Source of the DNA: Stenotrophomonas oahuensis
GTDB taxonomy: Bacteria; Pseudomonadota; Gammaproteobacteria; Xanthomonadales; Xanthomonadaceae
Direction of reading: 5' to 3'
Length of the DNA: 64,000 bases
Assembly: GCF_031834595.1 (NCBI RefSeq)
Contig: NZ_CP115541.1
Location: forward strand, 4,024,501 to 4,088,500
Every line of letters begins with the position of its first letter. Position 1 is the first letter of the stretch. The translations under genes and the position numbers were made by a program. The notes below the pieces were generated by a model. The model was given only the letters and a program-made list of their open reading frames with translations, had not been told where the DNA came from and searched no databases. Shown piece by piece: positions 9,535-18,024 of this stretch.

Positions 9535-9825
9535 TCACTTCCCGCCCAGGCTGTGCGAAAGCATGTCCCGGAAACGAGGCATGCTGAATACCCACCCGTT
9601 TCTTACAACGTCGGCTGGATCGAGCTTCTGGTCAGGATGCAACGCAAAATAACGCTCGCTTGCCTGCATCAACGAAACTGACTCCCCAGGAAAGCGCGAG
9701 CGCAGTACCATTGCCGCCAATCGGAAGACGTTGGCTTCGCGCTGATCCTGCGCCGACGGAGCCAGCCCAGTGGCAACGGCGGAACAACGCGCGAGCATTG
9801 CTGACTCGAGATCTCTGGCAGTCAT
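9535..9825 (-). CDS. Small hypothetical partner of the nucleotidyltransferase
   Basis: 96 residues, preceded by an AGGAGG ribosome site (spacing about 10). I do not recognise the family. The sequence is mostly helical and charged (RDLESAMLARCSAVA, VFRLAAMVLRSRFPG, FRDMLSHSLGGK), with no signal peptide or membrane segment. It lies 4 bases upstream of the nucleotidyltransferase gene on the same strand and shares its lower GC. By analogy with two-gene nucleotidyltransferase modules it could be the antitoxin or an accessory subunit. Confidence 0.65.
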   Translation of the reverse strand: MTARDLESAMLARCSAVATGLAPSAQDQREANVFRLAAMVLRSRFPGESVSLMQASERYFALHPDQKLDPADVVRNGWVFSMPRFRDMLSHSLGGK

Positions 9826-9944
9826 AACCCCGCCCTCCTGCGCACACGGGATATTCGGTTCCGAACTCTGACCAGTCTAACCCGAAACACTGCGGGTGCC
9901 TCCGCCCGTCCCCTTACCCACGGCGTGGGCGTCTCGACATACCG

Positions 9945-10628
9945 TCACGGCATTGCCAATTCGGGCGCAAGGGTATGGATGACCTTCCCTTGCGCATCCA
10001 GAAACTCAATCGCACCGTAGCCCTCTTCAGTGACCGTCAGCCGCAGCCGTGGCCTGTCCACCTTGTCATTCAAGGCAATCGCCGGCGTCCCATCCGCGCC
10101 CACCACCATCTGGATGCGGGTGGGTGCCTGCACCCCCGGTATCAACCGGTCACCCAGCTTGGGCTCGCGCACCAACGGCGGTGCCTGGTTGATCGAGAAG
10201 CGGGTCTCGCCATCCGGCGACACGCGCCAGCCGATGGCATCCATGGCCGGGTGGTCCAGCGCCAGCACCGCCATGCCGCCGTTGACGTCGGCCGTACCAA
10301 AGCCACCGCGCTCGCTGCCTTTGTCGTCGTAAAGCACCATCCCGGCCACGTTGAAGGCACGCTTGTACTGCAGGCCGTCGATGATCGGGGCCGGCGTCTG
10401 GCCTGAAAGCGTCATGCGGATCACGCCTTTTTCGTCGACGATGTCGATGCGTCGGGCAGTAATGCGTTCCTGGTCGGGCTTTTCCACGCGGGTCTGCGGC
10501 GAGTCGCTGACGATGAGCTTCTGCAACTGCTCAACCGAAGGTCGCTTTGGGCTGCCTGCTTCGGCAGCGTGGACGTTCCAGGCGCAGGCGGCAAGCAGGG
10601 CTAAGGCAACAGGGACGGCATGCTTCAT
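9945..10628 (-). CDS. Secreted hypothetical protein
   Basis: 227 residues from the ATG at 10628, which has a GGAAGCC ribosome site and directly begins a signal peptide (MKHAVPVALALLAACAWNVHA). A much longer reading frame upstream overlaps the divergent YeeE gene and is not credible. The mature part holds the repeated idea of a beta strand plus DDKGSERGG or DEKGVIRMTL, a pattern I have seen in uncharacterised periplasmic proteins of this lineage, but I cannot assign a function. It is transcribed alone, divergent from the YeeE pair. Confidence 0.75.
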   Translation of the reverse strand: MKHAVPVALALLAACAWNVHAAEAGSPKRPSVEQLQKLIVSDSPQTRVEKPDQERITARRIDIVDEKGVIRMTLSGQTPAPIIDGLQYKRAFNVAGMVLYDDKGSERGGFGTADVNGGMAVLALDHPAMDAIGWRVSPDGETRFSINQAPPLVREPKLGDRLIPGVQAPTRIQMVVGADGTPAIALNDKVDRPRLRLTVTEEGYGAIEFLDAQGKVIHTLAPELAMP

Positions 10629-10764
10629 TTGGCTTCCATGAGGTTGAAGTGGAGCCATGATGGCAGCGCACCCGACACCCGGCACGTCGCGGTGCAGCGC
10701 GCCAGGACTGGGTATCCTCTCCGCCGTACCCCGAGCACCGGGGCTGTCTGAACGGAGAATCCAG

Positions 10765-11117
10765 ATGAGTCTCGCATCCTTGGTCTGGCCACTGGCCGGC
10801 GGTCTGTTGATCGGAATGGCCGCGGCCGTGTTCCTGCTCTGGGAAGGCCGCGTGGCCGGCGTGTCCGGCCTGGTGGCTGAGGCTTCGGGTATCAGCAAGG
10901 CGTCGGGGCGACGGTGGACAGGCCCTGGGCGCTGGTGATCGTGGCCGGGCTGCTGGTGGGGTATGGCACACGGCTGGGTTCGGGCTGTACCAGCGGACAT
11001 GGCATTTGCGGGCTGGCCAGGTTGTCTCGTCGCTCGCTGGTGGCCACGCTGCTGTTCATGGCGACGGGCGCGCTGACGGTGTACCTGATGCGTCACGTCG
11101 TCGGAGTTTCCGCATGA
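10765..11117 (+). pseudogene. YeeE/YedE family transporter, first half, internally deleted and frameshifted
   Basis: The 5' part reads MSLASLVWPLAGGLLIGMAA and [15 protein letters not shown], then runs out of frame to a stop at 10938. The 3' part, in another frame (from about 10914), reads [20 protein letters not shown], the diagnostic YeeE motif with its sulfur-binding Cys. The whole locus is 353 bases, not a multiple of three, against roughly 430 for the family. About one membrane helix between the halves is missing, so this is a deletion plus frameshift rather than a single-base error. The ATG and its ACGGAGAAT ribosome site are intact. The family imports thiosulfate or related sulfur compounds. 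Confidence 0.75.
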
Positions 11118-11536
11118 AGCACCTGTCGCCACTGATTGCCGGCCTGCTTTTCGGTGCCGGCCTGGTCGTGTCCGGCATGACCGATCCCAATCGGGTGCTG
11201 GCCTTTCTTGATGTTGCAGGTGCCTGGGACCCTTCGCTTGCGCTGGTCATGCTGGGAGCCTTGTTGCCTGCTGGCGCGGCCTACCAGTGGATGCGCGGAC
11301 GCAACCGGACCTTGACCGGGTTGCCCGTGCAGTTGCCCGTTCGTACCCAGATCGACCTCCCGCTGGCGGCTGGTGCAGTGCTGTTTGGTACGGGCTGGGG
11401 CCTGCTGGGGCTGTGCCCGGGGCCGGCGGTGGCGATGCTGAGCACCGGGCAACCCACGGTGCTGATGTTCCTGGCTGCCATGCTGCTCGGAATGGGGCTG
11501 TATCAGGCGCGGCCTCCACGACGCATCAGCCGGTGA
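11114..11536 (+). CDS. YeeE/YedE family transporter, second half
   Basis: 140 residues. It starts ATGA-overlapped with the end of the preceding YeeE gene, the usual two-gene arrangement. [21 protein letters not shown] and [14 protein letters not shown] open the protein, and [19 protein letters not shown] carries the second conserved Cys of the family; four hydrophobic segments are visible. It is the C-terminal partner of a sulfur-compound importer in the inner membrane. Because its partner is broken, this gene may be non-functional or may work alone. Its own frame is intact, suggesting recent damage to the pair. Confidence 0.85.
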   Translation: MKHLSPLIAGLLFGAGLVVSGMTDPNRVLAFLDVAGAWDPSLALVMLGALLPAGAAYQWMRGRNRTLTGLPVQLPVRTQIDLPLAAGAVLFGTGWGLLGLCPGPAVAMLSTGQPTVLMFLAAMLLGMGLYQARPPRRISR

Positions 11537-11709
11537 TGGCGCGCTGGCGCAAGCGCCAGCAGCCACGCCACCACAACGCCCAATAGCGGCAGCATCAACC
11601 ATGCCCGCGACAGCGAAGGCCAAAGCGCCGGAACCAGGATGATGCAGGAGATGCAGAACAGGGCCAGGTAACGGCAGGCCCCCATCTTGCGCCGGTACTC
11701 CTTGTGCAT
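11503..11709 (-). CDS. Small two-helix membrane protein
   Basis: 68 residues starting MHKEYRRKMGACRYLALF, with hydrophobic segments at about 14-32 and 37-53 and basic ends. A GAGGTGA ribosome site lies about 7 bases before the ATG, the main reason for believing in it. Its 3' end overlaps the end of the YeeE gene by 34 bases on the opposite strand. The family is unknown. It could still be a chance frame. Confidence 0.5.
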   Translation of the reverse strand: MHKEYRRKMGACRYLALFCISCIILVPALWPSLSRAWLMLPLLGVVVAWLLALAPARHHRLMRRGGRA

Positions 11710-11805
11710 TCAGATGTCACCTCGATAAGACAAGAACATCGTAGGCACCCTGCGCGCATCCGATCCATTTCCCCCAGGCGTCATGGCATAAATTCCGCGT
11801 ATTGA

Positions 11806-11832
11806 TGCATCCATTTCGGCGGGGCGAACGTA
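11806..11832 (+). promoter_or_regulatory. ECF-sigma (RpoE/ChrR-type) promoter before the DUF2878 operon
   Basis: TGCATCC at 11806-11812 and CGTA at 11829-11832 are separated by exactly 16 bases. The same elements at the same spacing occur on both strands at 61630-61696, between the ECF sigma operon and the desaturase operon. The GTG start of the downstream gene lies 32 bases after the -10 element. The sigma factor at 60970-61542 is the natural candidate to read it. Confidence 0.75.
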
Positions 11833-11864
11833 GGAAGGACAGTCGCCTTGTCGAGGAGTGCAAC

Positions 11865-12629
11865 GTGCGCTGCCTGCTTCTGTGCTGCCTGCCGCTGACG
11901 GCAGTTGGAGCTCCCCTGCTCCGCTTCGAGGGCGTCGCGGCCACTGCGGACGGGGCGGTGGCCTACCGTGAGGTGCATTGGCAGCAGGGCTCCGGTGAAG
12001 GGGCGCAGCGCTTGGTGCAGTACCTTTGTCCTGATGGGCAGCCGTTTGCCCGCAAGGAGATGCCCGCTACCCCGCGGCCACTGGCGCGGGGCTACACCCT
12101 GCAGGACCGTCGCAGCGGGCAATTGGCGCAGGTGCGAGTCAGCAGTGACATGGTCGGCATCGACTGGAAGGAAGATGCGCAGGCCCGCGCTCAGCTTCAT
12201 CGCATCGCCCTACCCGCCGATGCGGTCGTCGATGCCGGTTTCGATGCCGCTGTGCGGGCCCATTGGCAGAGCCTGCTGCAGGGCACGCCGCTGCGCCTGC
12301 CGTTTCTGGTGCCGGGACGCGGGCGGTTTTACCCGGTAACGGTGGTGCATCGGGGCCCGGTGCGCTGGCAGGGCCAAACGGCCCAGACGTTCGAAGTGCG
12401 CTTGGACACCTGGTACGGCGGACTGGCACCGCGTCTGTCGCTGGTGTACTCCGGCGCTGACCGCCGCTTGTTGGAGTTTCGAGGCACCAGCAACCTTCGG
12501 GATGCAGCAGGCAAATATTCGTCGGTAGTGGTGCGCTTCAATGAGCCGGCGCGGGCACAGCCCATGGAACGCTGGGATGCCGTGCTGAGGCAGCCGCTGG
12601 TGGCCAACTGTCCGGCGGACGCGCCGTGA
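11865..12629 (+). CDS. Secreted hypothetical protein, predicted member of the ECF sigma regulon
   Basis: 254 residues. The GTG at 11865 is chosen because GAGGAG stands 6 bases before it and it begins a signal peptide (VRCLLLCCLPLTAVGA); in-frame starts further upstream fall within the promoter. The protein lacks membrane segments after the signal. Its C-terminal half (VVHRGPVRWQGQTAQTFEVR, LSLVYSGADRRLLEFRGTSN) looks like a beta-rich periplasmic domain reminiscent of DUF3108, but I do not assign it firmly. It overlaps the DUF2878 gene by four bases (GTGA), so the two are co-translated. The promoter links it to the singlet-oxygen-type sigma factor. Confidence 0.8.
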   Translation: MRCLLLCCLPLTAVGAPLLRFEGVAATADGAVAYREVHWQQGSGEGAQRLVQYLCPDGQPFARKEMPATPRPLARGYTLQDRRSGQLAQVRVSSDMVGIDWKEDAQARAQLHRIALPADAVVDAGFDAAVRAHWQSLLQGTPLRLPFLVPGRGRFYPVTVVHRGPVRWQGQTAQTFEVRLDTWYGGLAPRLSLVYSGADRRLLEFRGTSNLRDAAGKYSSVVVRFNEPARAQPMERWDAVLRQPLVANCPADAP

Positions 12630-13177
12630 CCAAAGACGATCCAGCTCCGCATTGGCGCTTCTGGGTCAATCTGCTCGGCAACCAAGGGGTGTGGTTGTGC
12701 GCGGTGGCAGGCGCTGGCCAAGGGCTCCAATGGCCCGCACTGCTCTCCGCCAGCGTATACATTGCCAGCCAGTTGCTGATCTCGCGTAACCCACGCGGGG
12801 ATGTTTGCCTGGTCCTGCTGGCGCTGGCATGTGCGTTCGGCGTTGATGGGAGCGCGGCCGCAAGTGGAACCGTTCTCTACTCGGCCGCGCCATGGGGGTG
12901 GATCCCGCCACCATGGATTCTGGCACTTTGGGCGTCATTCGCGATGACGCTGACGACATCAATGGCGTTTCTGCAACGGCATTGGCTGCTCCCCCTGGTG
13001 TTCGGCTTGCTGTTGGCACCCCTCGCCTACATCTCCGCATCTCGAGGGTTCTCGGCGGTGCAGTTTTCAGCACCTGCGTGGCATGGAATTACGCTTCTGG
13101 GCGCAACCTGGGCAACTGCACTGTCACTGCTATGCCGAGTAGCGCGACGAGCGCCGTTGCAGCCAGCAGGGCGCTGA
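12626..13177 (+). CDS. DUF2878 family membrane protein
   Basis: 183 residues, GTG start overlapping the previous stop. WRFWVNLLGNQGVWLCAVAG, a NPRGD loop and PWGWIPPPWILALWASFAMT match DUF2878, with about five to six hydrophobic helices in the inner membrane. From memory, DUF2878 genes in Proteobacteria often sit in clusters with cyclopropane-fatty-acid-synthase-like, DUF1365 and flavoprotein genes and an ECF sigma/ChrR pair. Here that cluster lies about 48 kb away, but the promoter at 11806-11832 suggests the regulatory link is kept. Function unknown; a lipid-related role is inference. Confidence 0.85.
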   Translation: MTKDDPAPHWRFWVNLLGNQGVWLCAVAGAGQGLQWPALLSASVYIASQLLISRNPRGDVCLVLLALACAFGVDGSAAASGTVLYSAAPWGWIPPPWILALWASFAMTLTTSMAFLQRHWLLPLVFGLLLAPLAYISASRGFSAVQFSAPAWHGITLLGATWATALSLLCRVARRAPLQPAGR

Positions 13178-13188
13178 CCCTGATCCCA

Positions 13189-13671
13189 TCAATCGCACCA
13201 TCCGCTGTTTCGGGCCGTCTCCCGCTCGCGTAGCTTCCTCAGCTTGAGCTCATTGGCTTCATTGAGCCGAACGTAGTCCGGATGCCGGGCGAAGTACGGT
13301 CCCAGCCACCCATCTTCGTGGGTTAACGCCATGGTCCAGGCGAGGTTGGGCGGGAAGACGTAATAGTCCGACCAGTAGGCCTGCGCGTCGGGCAGACTGT
13401 CGGTCAACACAGCGCGCTTTCGGTCGTTGGAAAGAACAACCAACTCGACGCCGGACTGCCTTGCATAGGCCTCCATCGCCTGCACCCCACTCAGGCAGGG
13501 AAAGCGCTCAAAGCTGAAAACGTGCCACATGTAGCGCTTGATGTTCGCACCCTGGTGGTTGCGGCCAAATACAGACAGCCACGCATCTGCCCACTCGCGC
13601 GCTTCCGCCTCTGTGTACGTTTGCAGAACATGGAGCGCATCCAAATCGCCCCGCTCCGGATGGTTCCTCAC
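13189..13671 (-). CDS. DUF4275 family protein
   Basis: 160 residues. The pattern YMWHVFSFERFPCLSG, later DYYVFPPNLAWTMALTHEDG and GPYFARHP, is what I associate with DUF4275 (WHVFS...CLxG, then W...THE...GPYF). Start is GTG at 13671 with GAGGAAAC just before it. No signal peptide or membrane segment. It lies 15 bases after the stop of a DUF4124 gene on the same strand. Function unknown; the family is scattered and often occurs near contact-dependent or polymorphic systems, but nothing here supports such a role. Confidence 0.7.
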   Translation of the reverse strand: MRNHPERGDLDALHVLQTYTEAEAREWADAWLSVFGRNHQGANIKRYMWHVFSFERFPCLSGVQAMEAYARQSGVELVVLSNDRKRAVLTDSLPDAQAYWSDYYVFPPNLAWTMALTHEDGWLGPYFARHPDYVRLNEANELKLRKLRERETARNSGWCD

Positions 13672-13686
13672 CGTTTCCTCGCTTTC

Positions 13687-14094
13687 TTATTTGCAGGCAT
13701 CGAACACCCGATCGTCCATCCGCCGGGTGAGTTCAAACGTTCTTCGCGACCCGGCGGCTTCGAACGCGGCGGCACGCTGGGCCTTGGCGGTCGCGCAGGC
13801 TTGCGGGTCACGGTACTGGCTGATGGCAGCACCCGATACGGTACTTTGCGGTGGTCGAACCCGCGCATCTGAACGCCTGCGCGAATCCAGTTCGCGCTGA
13901 ATCGCGTCCAGCCGCGCCTGCCCTTGTGCATTCGGCGCGTCCGGCACCGCGTCCCATCGCTTCACCGCCTGTCCCGTTGTACATGGATCGGACTGGTAGA
14001 CGGTACTTCCGCCGTCCACACACTTGTACACCTGCTGGGCTGCGGCCGGGCACGCCCAGCACAGCGCCAGCAGCACAAACGCTCTTACCTCCAT
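13687..14094 (-). CDS. DUF4124 domain-containing secreted protein
   Basis: 135 residues with a signal peptide (MEVRAFVLLALCWACPAAAQ). Directly after it stands QQVYKCVDGGSTVYQSDPC, the short DUF4124 motif (VYKCxDxxGxxxYxxxPC), with two cysteines likely to form a disulfide. The remainder is charged and helical. Such proteins are common periplasmic proteins of unknown function in Xanthomonadaceae. It may share a transcript with the following DUF4275 gene. Confidence 0.85.
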   Translation of the reverse strand: MEVRAFVLLALCWACPAAAQQVYKCVDGGSTVYQSDPCTTGQAVKRWDAVPDAPNAQGQARLDAIQRELDSRRRSDARVRPPQSTVSGAAISQYRDPQACATAKAQRAAAFEAAGSRRTFELTRRMDDRVFDACK

Positions 14095-14176
14095 GTTGCC
14101 CCCTGTTCGCCGCCTGACCCTGGCGGCAGCCGGCCTAGTCTATAGTGCGGACAACCCCTCCAAGAAGGCAGCACGG

Positions 14177-14944
14177 ATGCGAACCCACCTCACCCGCACA
14201 GTACTGGCCGCCGCCCTGCTTTCTGGCGCGCTACCCGCCTTGGCGGAATCGACCCAGGTGGATGTCCGCGTGCTCGCACGTGGGGCCAAGTTCATCGGCG
14301 GCTACAGTGATTCGGCACGGGTGGTGCTGACCGATGCGGACACCGGCGAAGTGCTTGCGCGCGGCCTCACCCAAGGCACCACGGGGGATACCCAGCGCAT
14401 CCTGGCGGGAGGTGTCGATGGAGACAAGCGCCTTTCGACGCCGGACTCGGCGGTGTACCGCGCCACCCTGGATCTGGCCAAACCGCGCCGCGTTACCGCA
14501 ACTGTCACCGGTCCGCTCAGCCAGCCTCAGGCGGCGACCACGGTCACCAGTACCCAATGGCTGTTACCAGGGCGCAACGTGACCCAGGGCGATGGCTGGG
14601 TGCTGGAACTTCCGGGGCTGGTGGTGGACCTGGTTGAGCCGGCGGCATTCCAGCCCACCAAGGTGGGTACCGACCTGCCGCTGCAGGTCGCGGTGACCAT
14701 GATGTGCGGTTGTGCGCTTTCGGAAGATGGCCCATGGAAGGCCGGGGCCGTCGAGGTGGACTACCAGGTCTCCGTAAATGGAAAGGCGCAGCCCCTGCAG
14801 CGGATGCGCTTCGAAGCTGCAACCAGCCGCTACAACGCAACGATCGTGCCGCGCGAAGCCGGCATCCATGAGATTGAAGTGCGCGCATGGGACGCGGCCG
14901 GCGGCAATGCGGGCGTGGCCCGCACCACCGTGTTCGTTCGCTGA
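14177..14944 (+). CDS. Secreted hypothetical protein with Ig-like architecture
   Basis: 255 residues from the ATG at 14177 (AAGGCAG before it), opening a signal peptide (MRTHLTRTVLAAALLSGALP, then ALA). The mature protein is rich in beta-strand patterns typical of extracytoplasmic Ig-like or transthyretin-like domains: DADTGEVLARGLTQG early, and HEIEVRAWDAAGGNAGVART at the end. A short Cys pair (MMCGCALSEDGPW) is its most distinctive motif. I do not recognise a named family. It converges with the CPBP protease gene, with no space between the two stops. Confidence 0.72.
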   Translation: MRTHLTRTVLAAALLSGALPALAESTQVDVRVLARGAKFIGGYSDSARVVLTDADTGEVLARGLTQGTTGDTQRILAGGVDGDKRLSTPDSAVYRATLDLAKPRRVTATVTGPLSQPQAATTVTSTQWLLPGRNVTQGDGWVLELPGLVVDLVEPAAFQPTKVGTDLPLQVAVTMMCGCALSEDGPWKAGAVEVDYQVSVNGKAQPLQRMRFEAATSRYNATIVPREAGIHEIEVRAWDAAGGNAGVARTTVFVR

Positions 14945-15664
14945 TCAGGCCGCCAGTCCACCGACCACGTGGAAGGCCAGATTGGCCAATCCATGGCCCA
15001 GCACCGGCACCAGCAGGCTGCCGGTGCGGAACCGCAGCCAGCCACCGGCCAGACTGCCGATGAAGGGAAACAGCCCGCTCATGGGATCGATGTTCCAGGT
15101 TCCCTTGCTGTATCCAAGGCTGTGCCACAAACCGAACGCAATGGCCGTTCCGATGATCACCGGCCAATAGCCGCGCTCAGGCAGTGCCCTGCCCCAGACC
15201 GCGCCCAACAACACTGTCGGCACGACACCGCGATACACCAGCTCTTCCGCCAGCCCGGGCATGGTGACCTGGAACGCGAGCGTTTCCGCATCCGCCGAGC
15301 CGGGCTGGAACACCCACCCCAACACGGAACCCCACACGATGAACCCCAGCACAGCGGCCACGGACAGCCACGGCGTGCGCTGCTTGAAGGTGAGTCCGAC
15401 CGCGTGGCGGTCCAGCTTCAGCGCCAGAATGACCAGCACGGAGAGGACGAGACTGTAGACCTTGCCCGACCAGTTCCAGCCGCCACCGAACACCGCCAGC
15501 GCAGGAACGGTGGACGCCAGCCCGGTGACCAGATCATCCAGGCCCAGCAGCAGCGCGCCGAGCAGCGCCATGCTCACAGGGATGCGCTGATCGAACAGGC
15601 GAACCAGCAGGAACAGCGCTGCGCAAATCAATGTGAAGCTGACGGCGAAGATCACGGCGTCCAT
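14945..15664 (-). CDS. CPBP family intramembrane glutamic endopeptidase
   Basis: 239 residues, about eight hydrophobic helices. The three CPBP (Abi/Rce1) motifs are present: PGLAEELVYRG (Glu140, Glu141, Arg145), FGLWHSLGYSKG (His181) and VLGHGLANLAFH near the end. These line the active site of this inner-membrane protease family. The start at 15664 has GGAGTG eleven bases upstream; a 21-codon upstream extension has no support. It lies downstream of the S9 peptidase on the same strand, separated by a terminator-like hairpin. In bacteria the family is linked to peptide processing and self-immunity, but no target is evident. Confidence 0.88.
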   Translation of the reverse strand: MDAVIFAVSFTLICAALFLLVRLFDQRIPVSMALLGALLLGLDDLVTGLASTVPALAVFGGGWNWSGKVYSLVLSVLVILALKLDRHAVGLTFKQRTPWLSVAAVLGFIVWGSVLGWVFQPGSADAETLAFQVTMPGLAEELVYRGVVPTVLLGAVWGRALPERGYWPVIIGTAIAFGLWHSLGYSKGTWNIDPMSGLFPFIGSLAGGWLRFRTGSLLVPVLGHGLANLAFHVVGGLAA

Positions 15665-15692
15665 GTGGATACACTCCAGAAGTGAAATGAAG

Positions 15693-15720
15693 CGGGGCGC
15701 GACCTCACGATCGCGCCCCG
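15693..15720 (-). terminator. Terminator-like hairpin behind the S9 peptidase gene
   Basis: A perfect 10-bp stem (CGGGGCGCGA with TCGCGCCCCG) and an 8-base loop, 14 bases after the peptidase stop on the minus strand. The bases that follow (CTTCATTTC) are only moderately T-rich, so termination may be partial, allowing some read-through into the CPBP gene. Confidence 0.6.
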
Positions 15721-15734
15721 TCAGCACGTGCTGC

Positions 15735-17816
15735 TTACTTCTTTACGTTCGCGGAGTGTCCCTTCAGCGCTTCCGCCAACCCGGGCACACCGTCCGCCCC
15801 AGTAGGCACGGTGATGCTGGAACCGGTGAAGTCCTTGCCAATGGGTTCGGCGCGGCCACCCAGGCACTGCGACAGGAAGCCCTCGGTGACCGCGTTGAAT
15901 GCCTTGCTGTTCTCAGGCCGTGCGAAGCCATGGCCCTCATCCGGGAACAGCGCGTACGTCACCGGAATCCCCTTGGCCTGCATGGCCTTGACGATCTGGT
16001 CGCTTTCCGGCTGCTTCACGCGCGGGTCGTTGGCACCCTGCCCGATCAGCAGCGGCTTGCTGATCTTGTCGACGTGGCTCAGCGGAGAACGCTCTTCCAA
16101 CAGCTTCTTGCCTTCCGGCGTACGCGGGTCGCCCACGCGTTTGGCGAACTGCTCGAAGAACGACGCCCAGTACGGCGGAATGGTGGACAGCAGCGTGTTG
16201 AGGTTCGACGGCCCGACCAGGTCCACGCCGCACTTGAAAGTGTCCGGGGTGAAGGTCAGGCCCACCAGTGTGGCGTAGCCGCCATAGCTGCCGCCGAAGA
16301 TCGCCACCTGGTCCTTGGTGGTGACCTTGTTGTCGAACGCCCATTGCACTGCGTCCAGCAGGTCATCGTGCATCTTGCCGGCCCACTCGCCATTACCGGC
16401 GTTGGTGAACGTTTTGCCGAAGCCGGTGGAGCCGCGGTAGTTCACCTGCAGCACCGCATAGCCACGGTTGGCCAGCCACTGGCCGTACCCGCTGTAGCCG
16501 TAACTATCCCGCGCCCAAGGGCCACCATGCACCATCAGCACCAGCGGCACCGGCTTGTCGGCCTTGCCGTCGGCATCCGCATCGGCCACCTTGGGCAGGG
16601 TCAGGTAGCTCACCAAATTCAGGCCGTCGCGCGCCTTGATCTCCTGCGGCCACTGTTTCACCAGCGGCTTGCCGTCCAGCGCGGGGCGCGCGCCGAACAG
16701 TTTGGTCAGCTTGCCGCCATCGGCACGGTCATAGCGGTAGTACAGCACCGGCTGCTCGGCCGCTGAGTACGCCACGATCCAGGTCTTGTCGTCCAGCGTA
16801 CGTGAGTTGACCGAGATGTCGCCCGGGCCGATTTCTTTCAGCTTCTTCAGGTCAGCGCCAATGGTGTCATCCAGTGGCTTCCACTCTTCCCGCAGGTAAT
16901 CCACCGCCACCGCCTGCACCTTGCCGGTACTCGGGTCGGACAGGCTGTCGCTGATGTCGGCGCGGGCGTCTTCGGCCACCAGCGTGCGCTGGCCACTGGC
17001 GGTATCCATGGCAAACAGCGCGGAAGTGTCACGATTACGCGAGTCGAACAGATACAACGTGCTGCCGTCGGTGGTCATGCCCGCCGGCCCGGTGGTGAGA
17101 CCGTCTTCAAACGGGATCTCATCGATCTTGCTCCAGCCGCCCTTGCCATCCGGCTTCAGGATATCGCTGCCGCCGTCATCGCGCGACCGCGTGGCGTAGC
17201 GCACCTGGTAGTTGGCATCGGCCACGTAGCTGGACAGGTCATGGGTGTTCTTCACCACTTCCGTGCGCTTGCCGGTGGCCAGGTCGACGCTGTAAAGGTC
17301 ATGCCACTTCGGGTCGCGGTCGTTCATCGACACCAGCACCGCGTCTGGCTTGAGATGGCTCAAGCCCACTACCTCGGCGCGGGTCTTGGGGAACGGCGAA
17401 AGGTCTTTTTCCGCGCCGCTGTTCACGTCGACAGCGAAGGCGTGGAAGTCTTCATCACCGCCGGTATCGCGCAGATACACCAGGGTGCCGGGACGGTAGC
17501 TCCAGAAGTGATTGCGGATGCCGCGCGAGGCGTCCTTGGTCACCGCCTTGGCCGCGTTGATGTCGTTAGCCGGGGCAACCCACACATTCAGCACGCCGTT
17601 CACCGGCGCGATCCAGCTGATGTACTGGCCGTCCGGGCTGAGCTGCACCGAAACGCGCTCGGGGTTGCCGAACAGCGCGTCACGCGAAATGAGTTCGGGT
17701 TCGGCAACCGGAGCCGTACTGGCAGCGGGTGCCGATGCAGACGGGGCGGATTCGTTGGCGGGCTTGCAGCCTGCCAGGGCCAACAGTACGGCAGAAACCA
17801 ACAACGTAGTGCGCAT
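15735..17816 (-). CDS. S9 family prolyl-oligopeptidase-like lipoprotein
   Basis: 693 residues. The ATG at 17816 follows AAGGAG and starts a lipoprotein signal (MRTTLLVSAVLLALAGC, lipid-modified Cys17); upstream in-frame codons would destroy it. The N-terminal half is a beta-propeller (ISRDALFGNPERVSVQLSPD opens it) and the C-terminal half is an alpha/beta hydrolase. The catalytic triad is visible: Ser510 in FGGSYGGYAT, Asp597 in GANDPRVK and His629 in PDEGHGFARPEN. It should be anchored in the periplasm or outer membrane and cleave peptides, typical of the dipeptidyl-peptidase IV/acylaminoacyl peptidases that are numerous in Xanthomonadaceae. It is divergent from a hybrid histidine kinase. 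Confidence 0.93.
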   Translation of the reverse strand: MRTTLLVSAVLLALAGCKPANESAPSASAPAASTAPVAEPELISRDALFGNPERVSVQLSPDGQYISWIAPVNGVLNVWVAPANDINAAKAVTKDASRGIRNHFWSYRPGTLVYLRDTGGDEDFHAFAVDVNSGAEKDLSPFPKTRAEVVGLSHLKPDAVLVSMNDRDPKWHDLYSVDLATGKRTEVVKNTHDLSSYVADANYQVRYATRSRDDGGSDILKPDGKGGWSKIDEIPFEDGLTTGPAGMTTDGSTLYLFDSRNRDTSALFAMDTASGQRTLVAEDARADISDSLSDPSTGKVQAVAVDYLREEWKPLDDTIGADLKKLKEIGPGDISVNSRTLDDKTWIVAYSAAEQPVLYYRYDRADGGKLTKLFGARPALDGKPLVKQWPQEIKARDGLNLVSYLTLPKVADADADGKADKPVPLVLMVHGGPWARDSYGYSGYGQWLANRGYAVLQVNYRGSTGFGKTFTNAGNGEWAGKMHDDLLDAVQWAFDNKVTTKDQVAIFGGSYGGYATLVGLTFTPDTFKCGVDLVGPSNLNTLLSTIPPYWASFFEQFAKRVGDPRTPEGKKLLEERSPLSHVDKISKPLLIGQGANDPRVKQPESDQIVKAMQAKGIPVTYALFPDEGHGFARPENSKAFNAVTEGFLSQCLGGRAEPIGKDFTGSSITVPTGADGVPGLAEALKGHSANVKK

Positions 17817-18024
17817 GACCTGCTCCTTTGGATGCGACGCTGGGGAGTTGAACTGCATGTGCCGGGGCGGCGCGACGGCCTGTGCGCACACCTGGGTTAC
17901 GGATTGAGTCTGCGACGCCATGGGGGCGTGGAACAATATGCCCCAAGTCACGGACCGTAATGACCCGAAACCCCGACGCACATGAATTGGGCTAACCTGC
18001 GCACTCACAACCCGATGTCCCCGT

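Noticed and set aside
9910..9935. Short inverted repeat CCCAC-GGC-GTGGG after the nucleotidyltransferase pair
   Set aside because: Only a 5-bp stem with no T-run; too weak to call a terminator or an SMAG element.
10629..11132. Upstream extension of the secreted protein gene (to 395 residues)
   Set aside because: It overlaps the divergent YeeE genes and hides an obvious signal peptide with its own ribosome site at 10628.
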